DNA from: Acidobacteriota bacterium
GTDB lineage: Bacteria; Acidobacteriota; Polarisedimenticolia; J045
Direction of reading: 5' to 3'
Assembly: GCA_030949985.1 (NCBI GenBank)
Contig: JAUZRX010000028.1
Span: 62,001-126,000, forward strand
DNA length: 64,000 bases
Of the stretch, positions 17,150 through 24,417 are shown piece after piece (within the stretch, counting starts at the first letter, position 1; the number at the start of each line of letters is the position of its first letter). The position numbers were made by a program, and so were the translations under genes. Below the pieces are notes generated by a model. It saw only the letters and a program-made list of their open reading frames with translations. It did not search any database and was not told the DNA's origin.

Positions 17150-17771
17150 GATCCACCTCCGTCTCGACGGTCGTCGCCGGCGGGCGGGTCTCGAGGAAAC
17201 ACCGGTAGTCGAGGGGAGTGTTGAGATTATCGAGGACCGCGGGATCCCATACCGACACCGTCACCCGGCCTCCCGGTGCCGCTCGCACCCACTGCCGGAG
17301 GTTTCCCTCCGCCTCGGCGCCGGCCATCGCGGCCACTACGCTACCCGGGAGGATCACCGGATGGCCGCAGCGTGCGCCATGGCGCGGCACGACGCTGGCA
17401 TCCGGACGCTCCCGCGCTTCCTCGACCAGGGCCCGCAAAGTCCTCACTGCGACCGCCGGGCAATCCACCGGCCAGAGCAGCAGGGGTTCTCCCCGTGCCC
17501 AGCGGGCGGCTACCTGCACCGAGGAGAAACGCCCCGCCGCATGGTTCGCGTTGTGCGCCACATCCACGCGGAGGCGCAGCGCCGACGCTTCGATCTGCCG
17601 GCGACCGGCGCCCGTGACCACCGCGATGCGCTCGAGACCCGCGCCGCGCAGGGCCGCGATCATGTGCTCGAGCAGCGGTTTGCCGTTCCAGGGCAGCAGG
17701 GCCTTGGGCCGCCCCATCCGGGAGGAGGCGCCGGCCGCTGTGATGGCGGCTACCGGCAACCGGAGGTTCAC
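17142..17771 (-). CDS. mocA: MocA-like molybdenum cofactor cytidylyltransferase
   Basis: This 209-residue nucleotidyltransferase begins VAAITAAGASSRMGRPKALLP, the signature loop of the MobA/MocA group. It probably converts molybdopterin-Mo to the cytosine dinucleotide form used by bacterial xanthine-dehydrogenase-family enzymes. The WPVDCPAV segment is the metal/nucleotide-binding region. A GTG start at 17771 is chosen because it overlaps the TetR stop as GTGA; the frame extends further upstream, but that part lies inside the regulator gene and has no family similarity. A MobA-type guanylyltransferase is less likely beside an XDH-type enzyme. Confidence 0.85.
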   Translation of the reverse strand: MNLRLPVAAITAAGASSRMGRPKALLPWNGKPLLEHMIAALRGAGLERIAVVTGAGRRQIEASALRLRVDVAHNANHAAGRFSSVQVAARWARGEPLLLWPVDCPAVAVRTLRALVEEARERPDASVVPRHGARCGHPVILPGSVVAAMAGAEAEGNLRQWVRAAPGGRVTVSVWDPAVLDNLNTPLDYRCFLETRPPATTVETEVDHG

Positions 17772-18406
17772 GACTGCCGCCCCCGCAAGCCGTCGAGAAC
17801 GAAATCGGTCATTTCCCGGGCCAGTTGCTCGGGTCCGCAATCCCGTCCAGGCCGGTACCACATGAAGACCCAGTTCAACATGCCGAAGAGAAAGAGCGTG
17901 GCATGACGCACCGGGGCCGCCTCACGCACGGAGCCGGGACGCACACCCATCACTTCGGCGATGACGGCCACGCCCAGTGCGAAGTAGCGCCGACGCAGCG
18001 TCTCGATTTCCTGGTACTTCTCACCGGAGAGGGAATCCAGCTCGTAGGTACAGACCTTCAGCTCGTCGGCGTGCTGCACGTAGAACGCCAGGTGACAATC
18101 GATCAGGCGTCTCAAACGGCTTGTGGCATCTCCACCACGGGCCAGATGCTCTTCCTGGAGGCGCAGCAGTTCGGAGAAGGTCCGCCGCTGAATCTGGAAG
18201 AGCAGGTCTTCCTTGCTCTTGAAATAGTAGTACATCCCCGCCAGGCTGAACCCCGTCTCGCGGGCCACGTCCCGCATGGTCGTCTGGCTGTAGCCTTGGC
18301 GGGCCATCAGGGCCGCGGCCCCACCGAGCAGGCGTTCGTACTTCTCGCCGCGACGCGCTTTCGGATGATGAGACATCGATCCACCTGCCGAAAAATCACC
18401 CTTCAT
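17768..18406 (-). CDS. TetR-family transcriptional regulator
   Basis: This 212-residue protein has an N-terminal TetR helix-turn-helix (MRDVARETGFS, then YYYFKSKEDLLF) at about residues 40-70 and a helical ligand-binding domain. It is embedded in the operon it probably controls. Its ATG overlaps the stop of the Mo subunit gene (ATGA), with AGGAG six bases upstream. A second possible ATG at 18376 also has an AGGTGG site. Regulators of this type in aromatic and fatty-acid catabolism usually respond to CoA thioesters. The likely operator is the inverted repeat at 22199-22212. Confidence 0.88.
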   Translation of the reverse strand: MKGDFSAGGSMSHHPKARRGEKYERLLGGAAALMARQGYSQTTMRDVARETGFSLAGMYYYFKSKEDLLFQIQRRTFSELLRLQEEHLARGGDATSRLRRLIDCHLAFYVQHADELKVCTYELDSLSGEKYQEIETLRRRYFALGVAVIAEVMGVRPGSVREAAPVRHATLFLFGMLNWVFMWYRPGRDCGPEQLAREMTDFVLDGLRGRQS

Positions 18407-21231
18407 CGTTGCTCCTGCCTGAGCTCTTTCAGGGCCTGCAGAATCTTCTCCGGTGTGATGGGCAACTCCGTGACGCGTACGCCGCAGGCATCGTAGATGG
18501 CGTTCGCAATCGCACCCAGCACCGGCAGCAGGGACCCCTCCCCGATTTCCTTGGCGCCGAAAGGCCCCCGGGGCTCGTAGCTCTCCACCGCACCGGAGTG
18601 GATTTCGGGCGTCTCGTGGATCGTGGGCACCAGGTAGTCGTGCAGGTTGGGATTGACCAGCTTGCCGCCTTCGCCGACAACAGTGTCTTCCATCAGCGTC
18701 TCGCCGAGTCCCATGATGATCGCCCCCTCCACCTGGCCGTGGAAGGTGACGGGGTTGACTACCGTGCCGGCATCGGAAAAGTCGATGAATCGGTCCACGG
18801 TGACATAGCCCGTCTCTTCGTCGACAGTCACCTCGCAGACAGCCGTCGAGAAGCTGTAGGCGGGAGAAGTGCCTACCGTACTTCCCTTGAAGCCGCCTCC
18901 GAGGTTTTTCGGCGGGCGATAGTGCCCCTTACCCACCACCGGGCCGCCCTGGGCGAAGGCCTTGCGGCCGGCCTCGGCCCAGTCCATGCCCACCGCCGGA
19001 TGCTCGGCGATGTAGATGCGGCCGTCCCGGGCGGTCAGGCTGCCCGGATCGCAGCCCAGTTCGTCGGCCGCCACGCGGAAGAGCTGCCGCTTGACCTGGG
19101 CCGCGGCCATCTTGACCGCGTTACCGGCCATCAGGGTCACCCGGCTCGAGTAGGAGCCCAGGTCGAGCGGCGCGAGGACGGTGTCACAGTCCACCATCCA
19201 CACCTGGTCGTAGGGAATTCCCAGCTCCTCGGCGGCGATCTGGGTCAGGACCGTATCGGAGCCCTGGCCGATCTCCGCCGCGGCGATGTGAAGAGAAACC
19301 CCCGTGGCGTCCTCGTGAACCCGGATCACCGCGTTGGAGTGGGGAAAGTCGGAGCGGTAGATGGGGTAGCCGGCGCCCGAGACGAAACCACCGCAACCCA
19401 CACCGATTCCCTTGCCCCGGGGCAGGCGGCCCTTCTTCTCTTTCCACCCGGAGCGCGCCTCGGCCTGGTCGAGAGTGGCCTTGAACTCACAGGAGGAGAT
19501 GTCGAGGGCGTTGCACGTGCGGAAACCGGGCTCCATGGCGTTTCGCCGGCGAATCTCGAAGGGATCGAGCCCCAGGTCCTCGGCTATGGTGTCGAGCAGG
19601 GACTCGAAAGCGAAGCGCGGCTGCGGCACACCATGGCCGCGGAAAGCCCCCGAAGCCGGCAGGTTGGTGTAGACCCGAACCCCGCTGTAACGGTAGTTGG
19701 GGATCTTGTAGAGCGTGGGCACCATCGAGCCGGCGTAGTAGGCGGTGATCACACCGAAGGAAGTGTAAGCCCCTCCATCGAGAACGATGTCGGACTTGAC
19801 GCCCAGGATCGTTCCGTCCTTTTTGACGGCGATCTCCAAGTCCATGTACTGCTTGTGACGACCACGAAAGTGGAGGTACATCTCTTCGCGGGAGTACTCC
19901 ATCATCACCGGACGACCCGTGATCCTGGCCAGAATCACGGCGCACAGGTCGAGGGGCGTGGTTTCCGCCTTGCCGCCGAAGCCGCCTCCGATGGCCGGAC
20001 GAATCACGCGGATCTGCCCCATGGGAATGCCGAGGGTGCGCGAGACCATCTGGTGCACGTAGTGGGGTACCTGTGTCGCGCTCCACAAGGTGACCTTGTC
20101 GCCATGGTGTTCCCAGCGAGCCAGGGCGGCATGGGGCTCCATCGGGCTCTGGTAGGTGCGGTTGCCCACGAAGCGCTGGCGGCGCACGTGATCCGCCTCG
20201 GCGAAGGCCTTGTCCACATCACCGAAATCCCATTCGACCCGCGTGTTGATGTTGTTCGCGTAGCGCTCCTTTTCCGGGTGGACCAGGGGAGCGCCGGGCT
20301 TCATGGCCTCGAAGGGATCGAACACCGCCGGCAGTTCTTCGTACTCCACGTCGATCAGCCCCAGGGCCTCGATGGCCGTCGCCTCGTCGACGGCCGCCAC
20401 CGCCGCGACCTCGTCGCCTACGTAGCGCACCCGTTCCTTGGCCAGGATCTGCTCGTCGTAACGGGCGGGACTGACGCCGTACCAGGTATCGGGGACGTCC
20501 TGCCCGGTGATCACGGCCAGCACTCCGGGAAGGGCCCTGGCCCTGGAGGTGTCGATGCGCTTGATCAGGCCGTGGGCGATGGGGCTGGTGAGGATCTTGC
20601 CGTAGATCATGCCCGGCAGCTTGAGGTCCGCCGTGTACTTGGCCCGGCCGCAGACCTTGTCGGGGCCGTCGTAGCGGGTCACGCCGTGGCTGACCACGGC
20701 CAGGTCCCGCTTCTGCTCCCGCTCGTCGTCCCGGGGTGGGCGGGTATCGAGGGGCGCGCCCTCCTGCTCTTTCCAGCCCTGGATCGCCCGGATCAGTCTT
20801 GGGTAGGTACCGCAGCGGCAGATGTTGCCCCCCAGGGCCTCCTTGATCTCGCCCTCGCCGGGGTCCGGCGTGCGGTCCAAAAGCGCGGCGGCGGACATCA
20901 ACATGCCTGGAGTGCAATACCCGCATTGCAGGGCCCCGTGCTTGACGAAGGACTTCTGCAAGGGGTGCAACTCGCTCCCCCGGGCGAGTCCCTCCACGGT
21001 GGTCACCTCCCGCCCGTCGGCCTGCACCGCCAGCACGAGACAGGAGTTGACCGGCTTGCCATCGAGCAGAACCGTGCACGCCCCGCAGTCGCCCATCTCG
21101 CAACCCTTCTTCGTGCCGGTCAGGTCGAGATGGTTGCGCAGGGCTTGCAGGAGGGTGGTGCTGGGCTTGACTCCCAGGGTGTGGGAGGTGCCGTTGACGT
21201 TGAGGCGAATCAGGATCTCGTTGCCGCTCAT
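18403..21231 (-). CDS. Fused 2Fe-2S and molybdenum-binding subunits of a xanthine-dehydrogenase/4-hydroxybenzoyl-CoA-reductase-like enzyme
   Basis: This 942-residue protein joins the small iron-sulfur subunit (residues 1-160) to the large Mo subunit (about 180-942). The first [2Fe-2S] cluster uses Cys44, 49, 52 and 64, and the second uses Cys103, 106, 138 and 140. The Mo domain has GGGFGGK (415-421), AFRGHGVPQ and a C-terminal GAKEIGEG with the probable catalytic glutamate 898. The order resembles HcrC fused to HcrA, and the operon of ring-reduction genes suggests dehydroxylation or hydroxylation of an aromatic CoA ester. The FAD partner lacks the extra 4Fe-4S loop of true 4-hydroxybenzoyl-CoA reductase, so I give no hcr symbol. 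The start overlaps the FAD gene stop (ATGA). Confidence 0.85.
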   Translation of the reverse strand: MSGNEILIRLNVNGTSHTLGVKPSTTLLQALRNHLDLTGTKKGCEMGDCGACTVLLDGKPVNSCLVLAVQADGREVTTVEGLARGSELHPLQKSFVKHGALQCGYCTPGMLMSAAALLDRTPDPGEGEIKEALGGNICRCGTYPRLIRAIQGWKEQEGAPLDTRPPRDDEREQKRDLAVVSHGVTRYDGPDKVCGRAKYTADLKLPGMIYGKILTSPIAHGLIKRIDTSRARALPGVLAVITGQDVPDTWYGVSPARYDEQILAKERVRYVGDEVAAVAAVDEATAIEALGLIDVEYEELPAVFDPFEAMKPGAPLVHPEKERYANNINTRVEWDFGDVDKAFAEADHVRRQRFVGNRTYQSPMEPHAALARWEHHGDKVTLWSATQVPHYVHQMVSRTLGIPMGQIRVIRPAIGGGFGGKAETTPLDLCAVILARITGRPVMMEYSREEMYLHFRGRHKQYMDLEIAVKKDGTILGVKSDIVLDGGAYTSFGVITAYYAGSMVPTLYKIPNYRYSGVRVYTNLPASGAFRGHGVPQPRFAFESLLDTIAEDLGLDPFEIRRRNAMEPGFRTCNALDISSCEFKATLDQAEARSGWKEKKGRLPRGKGIGVGCGGFVSGAGYPIYRSDFPHSNAVIRVHEDATGVSLHIAAAEIGQGSDTVLTQIAAEELGIPYDQVWMVDCDTVLAPLDLGSYSSRVTLMAGNAVKMAAAQVKRQLFRVAADELGCDPGSLTARDGRIYIAEHPAVGMDWAEAGRKAFAQGGPVVGKGHYRPPKNLGGGFKGSTVGTSPAYSFSTAVCEVTVDEETGYVTVDRFIDFSDAGTVVNPVTFHGQVEGAIIMGLGETLMEDTVVGEGGKLVNPNLHDYLVPTIHETPEIHSGAVESYEPRGPFGAKEIGEGSLLPVLGAIANAIYDACGVRVTELPITPEKILQALKELRQEQR

Positions 21232-22130
21232 CGCAGCCCCTCCCAGCGGTAGCGACCGCGGCCCTCGGCCCGCGCGGCCGCTTCCGCCAGGGCGCGTCGG
21301 GTCAGAACAGCGACGATCTCACGGCGGTACTCCACGCTGCCTCGAATATCCGAGATCGGTTCAGCCGCCTCGGCGGCCACCCGGCCGGCCTGCTCGAGCA
21401 ACCCCTCGTCGAGGGCCTGGCCCGCCAGCACCCCGGAACAGTCTCGAACGATCAGGGGAACCGGCGCCACCGCCCCGAGCACCACGTCGGCGCTCTCGAC
21501 GCGGCCCCCGGCCAGCACCACCCGCGCGGCCACCGAGGCCACAGCCAGGGCCAGGCCGCCGCGCAGGGTGAAACGTTGGTAGCAGGCTCCCGCACCGGGC
21601 GGTTGAGGAGGAATCGCCAGCGCCAGCATCACTTCGTCGGGCCGACGACAGGTCTTCCGCGGCCCGACGAAGAACTCGGTCGCCGGTACGCGACGCTCGT
21701 TCTCGCCGTCCGAGAGCAGGACCTCCGCTCCGGCGGCGACACAGATCGGTGGTGTGTCCGCGCAGGGAACCGCCCGGCAGAAGTTGCCTCCCAGGGTGCC
21801 CTGGTTGCGGATCTGCACGGCGCCCAGCATACCGGTCGCCTCGGCCAGGGCCGGGAAGAACTCCCGCACCAGCGGTGACGTGGCCACCTCGGCCAGGGTG
21901 CACAGGGCCCCGATGCGCAGGCAGCCGTCTTCCTCCCGGCGGATGCCCCGCAGATCGGCCAGCCCGCCCAGGGCGACCAGGTGACGGGCCGTTTCCCGGC
22001 CGCGCTTGAGGTCGGGCAGCAGGTCGGTGCCGCCGGCGACGAAATGCACCCCCGGCCCCAATTCCCGAAGCAAGGCGACCGCCTGGGCTATCGAATCTGG
22101 ACGGTGATAGACGAAGTCATCCACTCGCAT
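21228..22130 (-). CDS. FAD-binding subunit of the Mo-containing oxidoreductase
   Basis: This 300-residue protein is the middle (FAD) subunit of the xanthine-dehydrogenase family. It has FVAGGTDLLP (FAD pyrophosphate loop, residues about 31-40), then QIRNQGTLGGNFCRA, and a CO-dehydrogenase flavoprotein C-terminal domain. In the HcrB subunit of 4-hydroxybenzoyl-CoA reductase this second loop is followed by an insertion of about 40 residues with four cysteines for a [4Fe-4S] cluster. Here it continues directly into CADTPPICVAAG, so the insertion is absent. It is the first gene of the twelve-gene operon, 69 bases from the putative operator. Confidence 0.87.
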   Translation of the reverse strand: MRVDDFVYHRPDSIAQAVALLRELGPGVHFVAGGTDLLPDLKRGRETARHLVALGGLADLRGIRREEDGCLRIGALCTLAEVATSPLVREFFPALAEATGMLGAVQIRNQGTLGGNFCRAVPCADTPPICVAAGAEVLLSDGENERRVPATEFFVGPRKTCRRPDEVMLALAIPPQPPGAGACYQRFTLRGGLALAVASVAARVVLAGGRVESADVVLGAVAPVPLIVRDCSGVLAGQALDEGLLEQAGRVAAEAAEPISDIRGSVEYRREIVAVLTRRALAEAAARAEGRGRYRWEGLR

Positions 22131-22198
22131 GGCTTGCTCGCATGGCGCGAAGTTGCGCGGGTCCCGGAAAACCCGGGGAAGGTGGCTGGATCACGAAC

Positions 22199-22212
22199 CG
22201 AACGAACGTTCG
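22199..22212. promoter_or_regulatory. Putative TetR operator, perfect inverted repeat
   Basis: The sequence CGAACGAACGTTCG is a perfect inverted repeat of two 6-base arms with a 2-base spacer. It lies 69 bases upstream of the first gene of an operon that encodes a TetR protein, just downstream of a putative -10 element. As I recall it, the consensus reported for Thermus PaaR, a TetR-type regulator of phenylacetate breakdown, is CNAACGNNCGTTNG, and this site fits it fully. The link to the TetR gene at 17768-18406 is inference. Confidence 0.55.
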
Positions 22213-22214
22213 AC

Positions 22215-22244
22215 AGGATACCCCAGAGAGCCGCGGCAGAGCAA
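22215..22244 (-). promoter_or_regulatory. Putative sigma-70-type promoter of the aromatic operon
   Basis: On the minus strand TTGCTC (22239-22244) and TATCCT (22215-22220) are separated by 18 bases. Transcription would start inside or beside the inverted repeat at 22199-22212, so a bound repressor would block it. The hexamers match the consensus only partly (about 3-4 of 6 each). Confidence 0.35.
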
Positions 22245-22529
22245 CGGGGCCCGGAGCTACGAACGGTTCCGCCTCCAGCGCAGCCCCCGGCCCGAACCTG
22301 GGGCACCGGGCCGGTGGCGGCGCAGCCATGCCCCCTTCCGGCTGTCTCGAAGCGAAACGGCGGAACGACGCCCGGGACCCCGAGGCCCCTGGACACGACG
22401 CGCATCGCGCCGCACCGATTCCGTGTTGCCTGGTGCGACCCTCGAACCCGTGGGTTCACACAACGCTGCAGTCGCAACCGGGGCGCGCGTCGGCGCGGAG
22501 TGCCGCGCCTTGCCCCCCCGTGCCGGGCC

Positions 22530-22558
22530 TTGCTCCCCCGGCGGCATGGTCGCATACT
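22530..22558 (+). promoter_or_regulatory. Putative promoter of the metal-efflux operon, possibly leaderless
   Basis: TTGCTC (22530-22535) and CATACT (22553-22558) are spaced by 17 bases. Only 7 bases separate the -10 hexamer from the ATG at 22566, so the transcript would begin at or next to the start codon. No Shine-Dalgarno sequence is present between them, which is consistent with a leaderless message. Confidence 0.4.
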
Positions 22559-22565
22559 CCCAAGC

Positions 22566-22961
22566 ATGAAACGTTGGCTCATCATCCTGCTGATCGCGGC
22601 GAGCGTCGCCCCGATGACCTTGGCGGGAACACTGTTCGACTGCACGCGCGACGCTTGCCCGCCGGGCTGCTGCGGCAGGATCGACGCCAACGACAAATCC
22701 ACTTCAGGGATCGACGCGCAACCTCAACCCTGCTGTTGCCCCTGTGGCCTGAGCCAGGGAAGACTCCCCCGCTCGCTGGACGCCGAACCCGGAACCCTCC
22801 CGGCACCGTCTTCCGGCACCGAACTCGGCCTCGCCCTCGAAAGCGCCCCACGGGCTTCCAGCCCGTCGTTGCCGGCCTTTTGCGCCAACGGTGAACGGGA
22901 CCTGCCACCGGCCTCCTACGACCCACCCGCCTATTTGCGGCTCTGCAGCTTTCTCTCCTGA
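22566..22961 (+). CDS. Small exported Cys-rich protein, first gene of the efflux operon
   Basis: This 131-residue protein begins with a signal peptide (KRWLIILLIAASVAPMTLAG). Two cysteine clusters follow, DCTRDACPPGCCGR at about 25-38 and PCCCPCG at about 55-61, and isolated cysteines lie near the C-terminus. I recognise no family. Its position just before cusC-like, cusB-like and cusA-like genes suggests metal binding or sensing in the periplasm, but this is inference. The ATG lacks an obvious ribosome-binding site and sits 7 bases from a putative -10 element. The next gene begins 97 bases later; that gap contains a small inverted repeat, ATTGC and GCAAT, near 23025. Confidence 0.6.
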   Translation: MKRWLIILLIAASVAPMTLAGTLFDCTRDACPPGCCGRIDANDKSTSGIDAQPQPCCCPCGLSQGRLPRSLDAEPGTLPAPSSGTELGLALESAPRASSPSLPAFCANGERDLPPASYDPPAYLRLCSFLS

Positions 22962-23058
22962 GATATTCGGACAAGTCGCCATCGCCGTTCGCTGATGCAG
23001 CGACCGGATCGATTGCATTTCGCAATACGCGTGACTCGTCTCGTTCCAGGAGATCAAC

Positions 23059-24417
23059 ATGTCTTTCGCAGACCCACGCTTCACCGCCAGGCTGCTGCTC
23101 CTGCTTGCGCTGGTGCTCCCCCGGCCATGGTTCCCCGCCCGCGCCGAAGTCGCCGCAGGGGCGGTGCAGGAGCTGATCGACTCGGCTCCCAGCGCCGCGG
23201 AAAACGCTCTCTTACAACAGATTTACAGTGACAACCCGGCCATCGCCCGGGCCCGCGCCCAGGCCGCCGCCCTGGCCGAGCGCGGCCCGCAGGCGGGCAC
23301 GCTACCGGATCCCACGCTGGGCCTGGCGGCTTTCCTGTTGCCCCCCGAAACCCGTACCGGACCCCAACGCATCAGCGCAACCCTCGGCCAGCGGATCCCC
23401 TGGAAGGGCAAGCTTTCCCTGCGGGAGGACGTCCAGCGGGCCCTGGCGGCCTCTGCCCGGGCCCGGGTCGACGAGATCGCGCTGCAGAAGATCACCCAGG
23501 CGCGGCGACTGCTCACCCGCATCGCCTTCATCGATGTCTCCAAGCGCATCGTCACTGAAGACCTGAACACCCTCGAAGAGTTCGAGCACCTGGCCCGCTC
23601 CCGCTATGCGACCGGTAGGGGCCCCGCCCAGTCGCCGATCAAGCTTCAGGCGGAAATCACCCGGGACCGTACGCGTCTGCTCGAGCTCGACCGACAGCGC
23701 GCAGCTCTCGTCACCGAGGTCAACGCCCTGCGGGATCGTCCGGGGAGCGAAGAACTGCCGCCTCTGCGACTGGCGCATCCGCACGAGAAGTTGCCCTCCC
23801 CCGAGCAGCTTCGCGCCCTGGCCGTCGCCCGTCATCCGGCGGTTCTAGCCGGCCGGGAAACCATCAACAGCACCGAGCATCGCGTGGCCCTGGCCCGTAA
23901 GGACTACCGGCCTGATTTCTCCGTCGGCATGACCTACACGGTCGTCGACCGACGCCAGGACTGGGCCGGGAGAATCGCGCCCCCCGCCGACAGCGGCGAG
24001 GACATTCTCGGCGTCGCGGCGACGATCAATCTGCCGATTCGCAAGCGACGCCTCGATGCCGGCGTGCGAGAGGCCCTCGAAGCACGGACGGCGGCTACCG
24101 CGGACCTGGCATCGACGGTCCTCGATATCGAGCGTCGACTCCATGCGCGCCTGGCCGAACACCCGCCACTGCTGGCCCAATGGCATCTCCTCGGACAGGT
24201 GCTGTTGCCTCAGGCCGAGGAGTCCCTGGCCAGCGCCCGCTTCGGCTACGAAACCGGACATGCGGACGTTCTCGACCTGCTGGACGCCGAACGCATCCTG
24301 CTCGAAGTCCGACTCGGCACCAAGCGTGCCGTAATGCAGCTGCAGCTCCTGCTCATCGATATCGAGGAGGCCATCGCCGGCCCGCTGGCGATCGCCGATG
24401 AAGGGGATCAAGCATGA
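23059..24417 (+). CDS. cusC: CusC/CzcC-like outer-membrane efflux protein (TolC family)
   Basis: This 452-residue protein has a signal peptide and the TolC-family duplicated helical layout, with the QRIPWKGKLSLREDVQ segment typical of the CusC/CzcC heavy-metal branch and a C-terminal GHADVLDLLDAERILLEV repeat. It would form the outer-membrane duct of a three-part efflux pump with the next two gene products. AGGAG precedes the ATG. The stop overlaps the start of the membrane-fusion gene (ATGA). Confidence 0.85.
   Translation: MSFADPRFTARLLLLLALVLPRPWFPARAEVAAGAVQELIDSAPSAAENALLQQIYSDNPAIARARAQAAALAERGPQAGTLPDPTLGLAAFLLPPETRTGPQRISATLGQRIPWKGKLSLREDVQRALAASARARVDEIALQKITQARRLLTRIAFIDVSKRIVTEDLNTLEEFEHLARSRYATGRGPAQSPIKLQAEITRDRTRLLELDRQRAALVTEVNALRDRPGSEELPPLRLAHPHEKLPSPEQLRALAVARHPAVLAGRETINSTEHRVALARKDYRPDFSVGMTYTVVDRRQDWAGRIAPPADSGEDILGVAATINLPIRKRRLDAGVREALEARTAATADLASTVLDIERRLHARLAEHPPLLAQWHLLGQVLLPQAEESLASARFGYETGHADVLDLLDAERILLEVRLGTKRAVMQLQLLLIDIEEAIAGPLAIADEGDQA

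Larger units (their letters stand above)
22131..22565. other. Divergent intergenic region between the aromatic and metal-efflux operons
   Basis: About 435 bases without a gene. It contains the putative leftward promoter and TetR operator (22199-22244) and a putative rightward promoter for the efflux operon (22530-22558). The middle part, about 22260-22520, is GC-rich. The open frames there lack a recognisable start context and family motifs. Confidence 0.6.

Noticed and set aside
18409-21252. 947-codon open frame on the + strand opposite the Mo subunit gene
   Set aside because: It has no family motif, is antisense to a gene with complete cofactor motifs, and is explained by high GC content, which makes stop codons rare in all frames.
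18403-22130. Calling the Mo enzyme hcrABC (4-hydroxybenzoyl-CoA reductase)
   Set aside because: The FAD subunit lacks the [4Fe-4S] loop that defines the enzyme. I kept a family-level call.
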